Shown here: positions 11,633-25,300 of the stretch, piece after piece
Numbering within the stretch: the first letter of the stretch is position 1
Layout of the letters: every line of letters begins with the position of its first letter
From: Anoplopoma fimbria
Lineage: Eukaryota; Chordata; Actinopteri; Perciformes; Anoplopomatidae
DNA length: 64,000 bases
NCBI RefSeq assembly: GCF_027596085.1
Contig: NC_072472.1
Span: 15,031,471-15,095,470, forward strand
Direction of reading: 5' to 3'
Made by a program: the position numbers and the translations under genes
Notes under the pieces: model-generated
Database searches by the model: none
Told to the model about the DNA's origin: nothing
What the model saw: only the letters and a program-made list of their open reading frames with translations

Positions 11633-13574
11633 CCAGAAATTTGGAATGGTAAAAAACATTTTTTTTTCTTCAGCTATCAGATAATACTGCAACCCCAGCT
11701 GATGCTGCAAAGAAGACAGCGCTGTTGTCCAAGTCCATTTTGAGATCGTAAGCAGCAGCTTGTGCGAACTTGACATCGACACAGGAAACGGTGCATCTGT
11801 AGAGAGACTGCATCATAACCCCACATGTCAGAGTAAGTTGTCAAGAACATAGTACATTTTCTAAATTGTGTAAGAAGACATTTGATATATCCAACATGTG
11901 AGCTGCAACAGTTGAGAATGATAAAGCCATCGTGCATCATAACAGCATAATCAAAGTCAATCAAATTACGGAGAGTGAGGGTAGTGTTCTGTTACCTTGA
12001 CTGGATGGTTTAAAGCCGGCCCTTGTTTCAGACTCAACTAAAACTCTCTGTCTCTATGCAGTTCTGAGATGTAAGCATGATGCTGCAAAATTCTGTCTTG
12101 TTGAGCAATTTCTATCTTCTTCAGTTTATTTATTTCTTTAGTGAACATTTCTGTTTCTGTGTATAAAATAGATTTTTCTGTTTGCCATTGAAAGGAAAAA
12201 AGGAAATCTTGTAAAGTTGGCTGGTAGAAAATCTGAAAATTTGAATCCTGACCTAAGCCCACTGTTGAGACTGTTGTGACTCTGAACCAAGCAAATTCCC
12301 TAAGTATAAGGGCTAAAAGAAAATATATAATGCTGGCAGGTTTCATCACAGAACTAAGTCTGACCAAAGCCGGAGAGAGGCATTCAGCTTGAGTGTTTTG
12401 GGGCCTGTCAGGCTCTGTCATAAATATCCGACTCTACATCACAGCCTGTGTCAGCTACTGAGCAGCGGGTTGGATTATATTTAATTCTGCTACTGAAAAA
12501 TATTCAGTGCAGCTTTGCCTGGAGAGGTGAGCAGCGTTGTGACTTGTTTTCTGCATGTTTGTACACACACAGGCTTTCTGTTTCTTTCTGTGAGAGCAAA
12601 GAGTCTGGATCAATGCTGCTGCAGTTACTGTTGTGTACAGGCCATATGCTTCCTCATTCTGCTTCTGCTGCAAGTGACACCAGACACAGGTGTACTAGAA
12701 GGAAGCACATATTTTGATTATGATCACGATTCATATGTAAGAGGCTGAGCTTCCAAATATACTGTTTGTTATTAAAAGAATGTACATGTATATTTATGTC
12801 TTTAGACTTGTGTGCTTGCATGTTGTTTTGATTTTTACAAATGTGTTTCTTTGACATTAATTGTTGTACTCGGTAGTGTTGTATTGATGTGGTTTCTTTT
12901 CCACTTCCTGTCTCTATGCAAAGTACTGTGAACACACAGAGACAGAGCTCTGGGGTGTGAAGTTCATTTTAGTCAGTCAGCACCCTGTGAGAGGAAGTGA
13001 TGTCGTCCCCCTGGCCTCAGAGGAATGGGATTGATGCACGATTGTGTGTCAGCTGTTCACTGCAGGGGTCAGGTCTCCATGCAGATTTTAATTTATTTGC
13101 TATGCAAAAGCAGCAAAGGGCCCAAAGATGAGTCAGTAGGTGGTGCAGGAAAGTGAGAGACTGCAAACAAGCAGAGAATAAGGGGAGGGTGGAATTTGAT
13201 TATTGAAAATGAGGGTACGGTTAAACTTAATGAACACAAAGCAAATCAGATGCCCTCTGAACCAATGTTGGGGCTGTTGGGTACTTTCCGAACAATATTG
13301 GAGGCAGGGATTTGAGTACACACTGAATTTCTTATTCTTCTAAGAAGCTTACTCTCGCAACAACTTCCAGCTGCTACTGGGTAGGCGGAGAGCTGCTGTG
13401 CACTTTGCTAATGGACTTGCTGGTTCAGTGTGTTGGTTAGACGAAGGGACAATAAATAAAGAGAAACCTGCAAGTCTTTTTAAATGCAGACATATATTTA
13501 CAGATTCTTTCAATACCAGACACCTATGTAACAAGAACCTTTACTATGAACACTCTGTTTTTTTAACTTCATGT

Positions 13575-13850
13575 CAGAGTTGAAACCATCAGTCAATTAA
13601 TCAATTAGTCCATCAACAGGACAATAATCTGCATCTATTTTGTAATCATAAAATTCATTACCTAATTATAACGTCATTATTGTGAATATTTGATGCTGTT
13701 TTATATAATTTAAAACTGAATATCTTTTGGGTTTTGGACAAAACAGTTGAAGATGTGAACTTTAGGCTCTGCCAAACATTTCTACCATTATTTTGGACAT
13801 TTTATAGACCAAATGATTAATTAATTATTTGATAGAGCAGTCATCATATT
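13575..13850 (-). repeat. Dispersed teleost repeat, copy 2 (reverse orientation)
   Basis: Contains TTTTGGGTTTTGGACAAAAC, ATTTTGGACATTTTATAGACC and AAATGATTAATTAATTATTTG. Read on the minus strand, these match the block order seen at 585-780 and 20385-20600. It lies upstream of the crebrf start-codon exon. Confidence 0.5.
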
Positions 13851-16102
13851 ACTCAGTTACTCACGTAACACTTAAGTGAACGGTAGACTTACATTCTACG
13901 CATCCACGCACACAACAGGTGACTACTTAGATAAAGTCCCTTCACAGCGACTGACTGGGGAGACTGTCTGCTGCATGGCAAAGAGGATTTCTGGAGCCTG
14001 CCTGGTCTGGCTTTATCATAGTGATTAATTAAATCATTAACGAGTGCACTGCAAGAGCCTTATTACACTCTCTGTTTGTTAGAAGTCCTGTTTTAAGACC
14101 AAATTACTTCTATCTTTGACTGCATTATCATGGTAGTTAAATGTGATTTTACAGACATATGAAATGTCTTTTGCTCTGGGACAAATTTGCAGCAAGGCTA
14201 AGCTGCAGCGATTTATCTTTTACAATGATGTCTCCATTTTTGAAGTGATTTTTATTGGTAAGTTTTTGGGCTCTTAATATTTTACAATTTGATTCCCAAA
14301 AGTTATGGTTGAGTTATGCTCATACACTTCAAATCTTCAATTCAAAACATTGGCTTTACTTTTAAGACCTGGAGGTTGCCGCCTGGTTGCTGCTCGATCA
14401 CGACTAGTTTGTATGACGTGTTGTTCGACCATGTTGGAAGGCAAAAGTGTTTATAGTTTTTAAGATTGGCCAGATTCAAAGCATAAGTATAAAGCTGGAC
14501 GCCATGGAGAGGGGGGCAGTGCTGATTTAATATGAGGATAATGTTGCACATTTTTAGATAGTCTCTCCTGGAAGGTCATTCATAATGTTGCTCTAAGTTG
14601 TACCCATAAAAAGGGAAACATATAATCTTGTTGAGAACTACTTTCTCTCCTCCACTCAGCCGACCAATCACATTGCGATATTGGGTCCAAATGTCTGATT
14701 GCTGGTTTTGGAAAGTTACTGAAATGGTTGGACACAGCTCCCTCAATCAAGGGGTTCCCGAAACAAACCGACAAGCAGTTCTGATGGAGTACACTGGCAG
14801 CTTTAACCTGCCCTGGCTGTTAGTAGTGTAGCATTGGTTACCTTGATAATCTACACTGTTTAAAAGTGAGCGTGCCCCTTAGTCAAGCCCAAAGATAGCT
14901 GGCTATCCACTAATTTAGCTCCATCATACAGGCCTCTCAACAAAATTTAGGTCATGTCTGTGAAAGCGGAAGTGGACAAGAGGGGTAGGGGAGGAAAGAG
15001 GAGATTTCGATAGACTTGCGTGGCCCAGTGCATTGTTGACTTTAGGTCTAGCTCTAGAGATTAGACAGAAGGCCCAGCCTCCCATCCAGCAGTTATCAGT
15101 AAACAGAGGGAATCCCGAAGGCAACAGTTCTGCATTTTCAGAAGCACTGGGACAGTTTTTCCCCATGATGTGTTCCTTTAAAGATACAGAGGCTTTTTAT
15201 GTGACAAAGTAAAGCCTGGCTTTAGGCAAGGGTATTTTCAAAACCTTAAGTAGTTACAGTTTCATTCACACTGTACTAAAGTGACGTGTTGCAACCTAGC
15301 AATGGAAATCTGCTCCTGATTTCACACTTTTTGGACCTGCAGTGTGAGACCACTTTAAGAGAGGATGGGATGTACCCCTCCATTATGAAATATTACCTGT
15401 TTATACACTTATTTATGCAGCTGCATGGTTAGATAACACAAGCACCAGAGAGGGTAGCGTGCTGCATGGCTGGCACTGAATAAAAGGACATTGATGATAA
15501 ATAGTGGCAATAAAATGTTTGATGAAAAGGTTTCTAAATCTAAATTTACAACAACAAAATGCTGATGTCAGCCAGCTAGCTATTAGAGCTTGTTTTGCAG
15601 CCACACAAACATCATTTCCTGTTTGACTTTCTTTTCTCCGCATTGTGCATCTAAATTTCACCTTCCCAATTCTGGTCTGCCACACCAGAAGACCTGACTA
15701 ACAATTGAAAATGGATTATTATATCCTCGACAATCATATCAACTACAGAGAAGGCAAACTAAATGCATATTTCCCTATCTGCAAACCACAAGAGACAAAC
15801 TGGTTGTCTGTTTTGCTACTGCTATTTACTTACAATTCTGGTATCAATAGCTCTCACGGTACATTTCAAAAGAGGCAAAACAACTCTCCATATAAATAAC
15901 ATTGTAAATGATGGTGGGTTAAATAAACTGTATGGATATATTGATTTTAAGTCTGTATGCCTCTTGTGGTTTAGTGGGAAACAAACAAACTCAGCAGCAG
16001 TGGTTAAAATGTACTTGCATGAAACTGGTGGCTTATTTTTTGGTTTTGTCTCTATTTATTCTTATTCTTCTGCTCTGTGCACTCTCTGTTTTTTTACCAC
16101 AG

Positions 16103-16341
16103 ACCTGAAGCATACGGAGAACCACACCAGACCACAACAGATCAGACCAGACCAGGTTGAGCCTAAATATTGACACCATCCCTCTCCCCTTACCCCTCAC
16201 CCTCAGCCTTGCAGGCTGCATCCACCAGATCGTCTCTTTTAAGCAGTAATTTATTGCTGCAGATAGGACAACCTCGGACCACTGGGACTGCACAGGAGAC
16301 CCAGAGGTTCCCCTAGCTAGAGCTGTTTGCTGTGCCCTGCA
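16103..16341 (+). promoter_or_regulatory. crebrf 5'UTR part of the start-codon exon
   Basis: The acceptor TTTTTTTACCACAG precedes 16103. The exon runs to the donor CTCAG|GTGAGT after codon 3 at 16350. Everything before ATG 16342 is untranslated. The exon limits are inferred from splice signals only. Confidence 0.6.
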
Positions 16342-19300
16342 ATGCCTCAGGTGAGTGGGACAACAGAGGGAGGGCACACTGGTAGACGGGGTTCCACCTG
16401 CACAAAAAAAGTGATATGAAAAAAGATAAATTTTGGTGATAATGACTTCTACTACTGTTGGTTCACCATTTTTCATTCCTGTTGTGTTGCAGCCTAGCGT
16501 CAGTGGGATGGAACCTCCATTTGCTGACGCCTTTCAGAACTACTCCTTTGCTGACCAGGCCCTCACCAGCACTGAGCTGCTCGCCACCAGCTCTGACCCA
16601 GATTTCATGTATGAACTTGTAAGTGGTTTCGCACAAACACACTATCAAACACACACAAACAAACCAGCAATAGCCTTTAATTGCGAAACACCTGCAGAAA
16701 ATATAGTCAGATTATCAAAGAGTTAGCTCAGATTTTTCTGCGTCGTTATTCTCCAATAATAATATAAACAATTTTATGCAATAAATATGGACATATTTTG
16801 AGTTACTTTGTCAGCTGGTCAGTTTTAAATATTTCAAGGTGGAATAGTAAAGCAGAAAAATGCAACAGTGAGATGTTTGATGAAGAGCTGCGGATTCTTT
16901 ACGTGGTTGGCAAGATTCAGCACACATTTAACACTTCATCAAGTTAAACAGCTATCTTCTACCTGGCCATGTAGTATAGTGGAAAAACACTCCCACCGTG
17001 TCAGTGCGTCTTGAGTGGTCACAGTTGCTCACGGCTTGGCACGACTATACCCACCCGTATCAAAAAACAATATTAGGTTACATGTTACACAGCACAAGCT
17101 ACCAACAAACAGCAGAGAGAATTTTAATTCACAGGACAGTAAGTGGAACACTGATGTTTTGTTTTTGTTAATTCCCTTGTATATGTAAGTAGAGTTTCAG
17201 ACATTAACAGAAGAAAGCCAGACTTCCAAGTAAATTCAAATTCACACTGGAAAAACTGTAAATAAATGCGTGCATGTAGTCAGCTTGGCTGCCAGACTAA
17301 CATTCAAAACAGAGAGGCCTGTGCCTAATTGTTTAGCGGCAGTGTGCCAATTGCCAGGCTCACAGGTGGGTGATGTGAGACAGCTCACCTGACACAACTC
17401 ACGTTGGCAGCCACAGGTGTCTACCTCAATTTACCGTCCACTGTAGTCCAAACAATAGTGATTAACTGCTACACTCTCAATTTCTTGCACCATAGTAACA
17501 CATTAATGTGGTAAATGAGTGTAGGATGATAGGTCATCTTCTTCAACCCTCCAGTTAGTTTTCACTGTGGACAGATATGGTTTCTGCAAACTCTTTTAGT
17601 GTATGTAAAATATTTTGTTATGATCTTCTCTTTCTCTCTCCTGTAAAGACAGTGAAGGATCTGATATTGATTTGCCTCATCCTGGTTAAATTCATACACT
17701 TCTGACAGAAAAACTAATTAGAATTCATAGACATTCACCTCCTAGGCTAATGAATATATATATTTGCCAAACTGTGCAATGGTTGTGTTGATAGTAAAAT
17801 GAAAAAACTTAAATATAAAATTAAAACTTTGGCATAGTTTTAACATACTGTGATCACCGGGGCAATTTAACTGTGCAGTTATAGTAGATAATATATATAT
17901 ACAGCGGGTAAAATAAGTATTGAACACGTCACCATTTTTCTCAGTAAATATATTTCTAAAGGTGCTATTGACATGAAATTTTCACCAGATGTCAGTAACA
18001 AACCAAGTAATCCATACATACAAAGAAAACCAAACAAATAAGTTCAGAAATTAAGTTATGTGTAATAAAATGGAATGACACAGGGAAAAAGTATAGCACC
18101 TTTAGAAATATATTTACTGAGGAAAAAAAGTGAAGTGTTCAATAATTATTTTACCTGCTGTATATATATTCCTGGAAAATCAATTGAGAAACTGTTAATT
18201 GTTACAATCACCAGGTGAGAAGGACTGTTATTTGCTCAAACTTGACAAATTAATATACTTTATCACATTGATGCATAATTATTACAAAAATGTAATCTGG
18301 TATACTGCCACTCTCAAAAAAAATTCATGCACAATCCTTCGCAAATTAATTTTTATGCCAGTAATTGCAAAATTCGCGTGGAAAGAAATTCCCTTTTACT
18401 CTTTTGACTGTGATATTTTTATTAGTATGTACCGTAATATTAGTTTGCAGTAATCAGTTCTTGGCTTGTGATCTTAAATGTCTTTGCAAGTTAACAAAAT
18501 CCTTTGAATACAATGGATCTGTTACAACAAAAAGTAAACTAAATAGAATGAGAAATAGACCGTCTTCTAACCTCCATTTTTCCTCGTTTCTGCAGGACAG
18601 AGACATAACCCACCGGCAGAGCCCCTGTCGGGACAGCATCATGGGGGACGGAGGCAAGGAAGTGGAGGGCTGTGTGGATCAGCTCATGGGTCTGAACGAG
18701 TGTGAGACAGTCTGCAGCAGCTCAGCGTTTGAACAGTGGGACTCCTACTGGGAAGATGTCACCAGGTACTGAATCATTTATTTATGTGCTGTGGCTTATT
18801 ATAGCAAGAAAATAAGACATAAAAACATATTGATGAATCTAATGGAACTCAAATGGCATGTTAAAAGTGGCTTACATTGCCAGTAATTTTGCTTAACATT
18901 ACCTACCTATTGTGCTCTAACCAGCATGGTATTGAATAGTAACCGTACAGGAGGTCTTATTTAGGGTCCACAAGATTTGTCTGTTTTTAATTGGCAGCAA
19001 ATAACTTTGAGAAAGAATCGCCTGCTCACATGAGCCACTTAAAGTTGACCGGTTGAAACCAGTCGGTTTTGAAGCTATTGAAAGAAACCTCTTTGATTTT
19101 GTTGTGATGTTTTTAATCCCATGAAAAGACCAAAACTAACAATCAATTAATCCTATTAAGAAGGGCTGTCTTGTGTAAGCCTTAAATACTTATTCCTCTG
19201 TGCCATAGAGCTCCATCATTATCCAAAAACTATTGATATTCATCTTTGACCGCTGCACTGGGTCACATGTTCCTTCATTATGATCAACATGGTTACTGTA

Positions 19301-22270
19301 GATTATTTTGAGCCTCACCATCGTGCTGCTGTAAATATTCACTATTTACATACCAAATGTGTAGTAATGTGCAGCTGAAAATACACAAAAGCACTTTTTT
19401 CACCTGCTCCAGTAACATTTAAAGAAAAACGAATGTTGAAAAACAGTTTCTTCCCTGTCTGAGAGTCACGGGGACAATCTGTACCCCACAGTTGAGTACT
19501 TTTTTACGTAGAGGTTCCCTGCGTCATAAGGCTCAGGATGTCGGGATTTTATCTTTTTAGAAAGTCAAGGAGAGGTCAGTCTATGAATCTGTGAATGTTA
19601 TGCGTTAGGACAGGTGCCTAAAGCTTTTTATAGCATCAGAGTTCACAATCACTGACCGGTAAACGTTGAGGCAGGTCATCTTTGTTTGACACAGACAGAG
19701 GATGATTTCGAGGCAGATACCGGTATTCCTCGAAGGGAGGGGCTGGTTTAAGAGGCCAGTAAACAACAAAGCTACTGGCTGACGCAGTCTCCTGAGATCT
19801 CAGGTGCTGCTTTGTCTGTCTTGCACCTATCCTGTTGCTTTGCTGCCAAAATAGTTTGTGTACTTGCTCCTCTGATGGAGAGTGTCAGCTAAGGGCAGAC
19901 AACATTTTCTAAAGACTAAAGACGATTAAAACGGAGGTGGAATAGTGCTGGCTGTGGCAGGGTTGGTGGGAATCTTCTGCTAACAGGGTTGATTGAGGTC
20001 ATGTTTCAGTGGAACAGAGGAAAGTTCTGTATCTTTTTGGCTAATGAGTGGGTCCATCTTTTACTACCTCGACTGTTCAGATTAGGCCCACAATGCTGTT
20101 TGGTAGCTCAAATGTCTAATGGAGCGTGTTTCTGGGTCAGTAGAAGTCATATTCTCTCTCTGAGCTCTGAGGCACTGTGGTTTTACAAAACATTAGTTTT
20201 CTTAACCTTGATCTATTTGTATGTTGTGGTACTGGTAGGAACAAGTTTGATTATCTCCAGGTTACATGGCGATATGAATTGAGGCACAGTTGCATCTTTT
20301 AGGATTGACATCTTTCAACTTTTCACTTATCCCAATCATGGAGCCATTGCAGTTCGAAATCGTGCAAAAGATATGTTTATATCTGCCCGGGCTGCTGCTA
20401 ACAATTATTTTTATTATTAATCTCTCAAATACTTTATCCATGAATAGATTACTTTAGAAATTTCTGAAAAAGTAATATAAACTGTTTTCTAGAGTCAAAG
20501 GTGACATCTTTCAATGTTTTGTTTGGTCCAAATATATTAGCTTAACAATGATTATAAACATTTTGTTGGTGATGTTCAGGCCTTATTTCCTACATATTTG
20601 AATGAAACACAGCCGATAGTTACATTTTAAAGCTTGTTTACAATGAAAGCTTTGACTGTTGATACTACTGCATGTCTCTGTGTCTGGCAGATACACACGG
20701 CTGGCCAGCTGCGACATCTGGGGCACCAAAGAGGTAGATTTCCTTGGATTAGATGATTTCTCTAGTCCCTACCAGGACGAGGAAGTGATTGGAAGAACCC
20801 CGACTCTGGCTCAGCTCAACAGCGAGGATTCGATGCCTGTGTGTGAGGCGCTCTACCCCCCTGCTGACCTGATGCTGTCTGCCCCTCAGCCGGCCCTGCC
20901 TCCCGGTCACAGTAGGAGAGTCCTGGTCCCTGGCTCTGCACGGCCCTCCCTGAGCTCCACATCCTCTTCCCGTCCTTCCCGCAGCTTTCTCCCAGACTTC
21001 CCTGAAACCTCAAAAAAAGCCACCCGACCCGTCCCCTCCAGTACTGAGACTATGGCCAAGACCCAGAATCTCCTCAGTCTCACGCAGGACTACGGCCAAG
21101 CAGAAACCAAGACCCTAGGGCGAGGAACCAAGATGGCAGCCCCGACTTCTTACGGCACTGACTTTGTGCGGAAGGCTAAAGTCCGTGTGAGCGCTGTGCA
21201 TAGAACTCAGCCCAACACGCCCTCCCAGATGGATTTTGAGAAATCAGATCCACCTCTACCTGTCTCCCAGCCACAAGACGAGAATGCCTGCACTTCAGCG
21301 AGCAACACCTTGGTGGTAATTCCTGTTGCTGCAGCCAGTAGCTCTGCCAGCCTGACGAGCTTTGAGAGGCGGGCAGGGGGGACAGGAAAGGAGACACTTG
21401 TTGGCTGGTCTGCCACCGTGCCTCTGCTGGTGGAGGCGAGCCAGGCCATGGAGGGCAGCACCTCTGAGCTGGGCAGCACCGACGATTGTGTGGCAGGGGC
21501 TAGCGGCGGTCCAGATGTCGAGGGCACGGAGAAGAGCAAGGAGGAGGAGCACAACTACTCTCTCTTCCTGACCCGCAACAGGCTGGCCGGCAGAGCCCAC
21601 TCCCAGCTTGAAGAGGAGGAGGAGGAGGAGGAGGAAGAGGAGGAAGAGGAAGAGGAGGAAGACGAGGAAGATGCGGAGGAGGAGGAAGGCGAGGGGCTTG
21701 AGGTGGATGACGAAGACCACGATGAGGGTTTTGGCAGCGAGCACGAGCTGTCTGAGAATGAGGAGGATGAGGATGAGGAGGAGGAGGAGGATGAAGACTA
21801 CGAAGCCGACAAGGATGACGACATGAGTGATGCCTTCTCAGAGCCAGGTAAAAGCCTGTCATCGTCATGCTTCTGGTTGTGTGTCACCAATCAATGGCTT
21901 GCCATTATTTGAGAAATTTGTTGGTTATTTCTTAAATTATTACCTTTCTGTCTTTATTTTACCCCTAATTTTCTTTCTCTGTCTTTTTTTTGCTCTGATT
22001 TCCTCTCCACTCTCCTGTCTTGTTTTCACCAGGCTGTGACATGGAGCTAATGGATGACATAAAAGGCCTGACAGCAGGAGTCTCCAGCCGGAAGAGAGGC
22101 AAGCGTCGCTACTTCTGGGAGTACAGCGAGCAGCTCACCCCCTCCAAACAGGAACGTATGCTTAAGCCGTCTGAGTGGGACAGACACACGCTGCCTAGCA
22201 ACCTGTACCAGAAGAACGGGCCTCTCCATGGTATACATACATATACACACACACGTACATACAGTGTGTG

Positions 22271-22313
<43 letters not shown>

Positions 22314-25300
22314 ACACAAGCGCGCACTGTGGGATGTAAGCCTTGCTTGTGATGTTTAGTCAAAAGCTTTCTGAGAATCTTCCAATGCATTTCTTTTCAC
22401 CAGCTCTATCACACATCACTGCATAAAACGTGTCTAATACGCCTTTAAGTGGGGACTGCAGTACTGAGTCTCTCAGTGGGACTGTGACGGTTTGGACTTA
22501 CACAACAGCAGCTGTGCACAGCATGTAGCAGTAATACTATAGTTTAAGTGATCACATGTTGTATTCTTAATTTGTCACAGCTGCAAAGCACTTTTATTGC
22601 ATTTATTTTATCCTTTTGTTTGAATTCCTGAATCTATCTAAGTTAGCAGTGGTTTTGGAAAGAAAAAACACTGAAAATAAATCATTCCTAATGGGTGGCA
22701 GTCAAACACACACTCAATGACCGTTTTCTTTATAACTGAACCTGCTGGGTTCACACTGGATGTGGAAGTAAATTGTTGCGTAAGCAGTAACCTGGCTGTT
22801 CACACTAAAAGCTCATTTCTCTGTGCCAGTCATCAAGCAAACCCACTCTCGTTTCTATAGAGCTAATCTCTGTCTCACTGTCTGTCTGCCTTTGAGTGTG
22901 TGTCTGCTCGTTGCACTCGCTCTCTTTTTAGGCACAACTATCAAATATATTGTATAAGTTCAGAATTTAAAAAACACAATCACAAACAGCAGTGACATTA
23001 GGCTATTCTAATAAACAAAGTGAATGGATTTAAAGATTCGGGAGGGGAATCGGGGGAACTGAAACTCTGGGAGAATAGCATGGAGAGAGGGATGTCAAAA
23101 GCTTTAGATGCATTATTGTATAATTTATCAGAATGAGATCATTTATAATATATTTTTTTTATCTTTAATAGTAGATAACATTGCGTTTTCTTGCTTGATC
23201 TGTCGCGGCACGCATAGAAAATATATCAGCCACTGACACTATTGCTGGAGGTCAGTAGCCGGCCCTGTGCAAACACCCGAATTGTTTTTTAGAGAGACTG
23301 TAGGTGTACCCAACTGTGACTGAATGAGTGAATGACAGCAATAAAATGTCTAAATGCTCTAAAATATATTTAGTGAAAAGTGAAAAAGTATTTCTTCCAC
23401 CTAAGCACTTCAAAATGAAGAGGAGTTTTGGCTGATAGAGGTGCAAACAAAAGTTTCATGAATATTATATTTTTCAGTCACAAATTATTTAACATAGAAC
23501 AAATAATATTAACTTGGTAAACAATACGAAGCCAAGTAAAAAGAGCTGTCATACATACTCGTGTGCTTCATGACTGCTGCAACATTGAAATGGATGTGAG
23601 AGTCATCTTTAATGCCTCCTATCATTGGTTGTCATGAAGGAAAGTATATGCTGAAGAAATCTCGCCGCACCGACGTGGAAGACCTGACTCCCAATCCACG
23701 CAAGCTGCTGCAGATCGGCACCGAGCTCCGTAAACTGAACAAGGTGATCAGCGACTTGACGCCCGTCAGTGAACTGCCGCTGACCGCACGACCACGGTCA
23801 CGCAAGGAGAAGAACAAGCTGGCATCCAGGTAACACATGCACGCATGTACTGTATGTAAAAACAAGAGTAGGACGAACCTTCTTTTAAAATCACACTGAC
23901 CTCCACAGTATATTAGTTTTAAAAGGTTTTATTGCTTAGACCGTGAGTCTAGTTTTGAGTTCAGTTGTACCTAGGAAGTTTATTTGGGAGAATCATGTCA
24001 TGTTTCCCAATGACTACTATTCTCTAAAAAGAGCTCTCTCCTGTTATGCGTAAGTAAACTCATCTCTTTTTTATCGTAGAGCTTGTCGTTTAAAAAAGAA
24101 GGCCCAGTATGAAGCAAACAAGGTGAAGCTCTGGGGACTCAGCACGGAGTACGGTACGTTGCTTACGACACAGTTTTTACACACAAGTTAATCAACCTCT
24201 GCATTCATTATTTTTATACCTTGATAAAGCTCTTTGTCAAATGTACTACTCTTAATCCACCTGTATCTACTTTAAGGCTTTGTCACATTCAAAATTGTTA
24301 AAAATGACCTAAAAGTGGTGCTGCCACCAACTGTTCCTTAGTGTGTTAACTTTGGTCCATGCTTGTTTGTGTGCTCCACCATTTGCCCTCCTGTAGATCG
24401 GCTGCTCTTCGTGATCAATGCCATCAAGGAGGAGATAGTTGCCCGAGTGGAGGACTCTTCTCCCCGTCCAACCAACATGGCTGACACTCTGGAGAATCTC
24501 ATCCAGGAGACACTTGGTAAGAATTGAATAGGAGTACGACAGCTGACAGACTTAACAGGCAGTAACTTGGAAAATATGAATTACACACATTAAATGTACT
24601 TCAAATTACATTAAATTTAAATTACTATTACCATAATGAAATTCAAACACTGGAAGGTTAACAGCTCTTTATTTGAAGATTCAAAGATTAAAGAACAAAG
24701 AATAAAATATACATTACAGTCATTTAGCAGACACTTTTATCCAAAGCGACTTACAGTCAGTAGTATATTACATATCATTCACCCATTCACACACTGATGA
24801 CAGGCTACCATGCAAGGTGCCACCATCAGACTAACTAACATTCATCATCCAGTCCACACCGATGGCAAGCCTTCGGGAGCAACTTGGGGTTAAGTGTCTT
24901 GCCCAAGGACACATCGACTGCCGAAGCCGGGTATCGAACCACCGACCCTCTGATTGGAGAGCTACCTTGCTCTCCACTACGCCACAGCCGCCCATATACC
25001 ATACATACTTTAATGGAAGGCATTTCTTTACTATGTATTTGAGTTGATTAAAATATGTTGTATACAGAAAAAAAGGTTTGTAAAAAGAATTGCTGTCAGA
25101 CATTAAATAATTACAAAACTCTCTGTTTTTGATAATGAAATATGGGTTAAATTATGATGTGACGATATCATTCAGGATTGGAAAAAACATAATCTTAAAA
25201 GAGCAAAATTAAACTTTTATGTAAGTGGTAAAGAAAAGCTAGTATGCTACAATCTACATGATTGGAAAAAAATCAAATGATGAGAAATAATATAGCTAAA

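Larger units (their letters stand above)
8926..16102. other. Probable 5' intron region of crebrf; no recognised coding exon
   Basis: If the first exon is at 7.4-8.9 kb, this is the large 5' intron. It contains (TTAA)n tracts at 11581-11632, a dispersed repeat at 13575-13850, and one exon-like segment (11674-11747, see findings). The longest open frame, minus strand 12038-12421, has no recognisable domain. No other exons were found. Confidence 0.4.

Noticed and set aside
12038..12421. 127-codon minus-strand open frame
   Set aside because: No recognisable domain, AT-rich, no flanking promoter or poly(A) arrangement; probably chance.
21295..21868. Leu-, Pro- and Arg-rich open frames overlapping the crebrf acidic exon
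   Set aside because: Other-frame shadows of the GAG/GAA repeat in a confirmed coding exon.
24930..24984. tRNA gene on the minus strand
   Set aside because: Box A and box B are present but no cloverleaf anticodon arm or acceptor stem pairing could be formed; it is a tRNA-derived SINE head.
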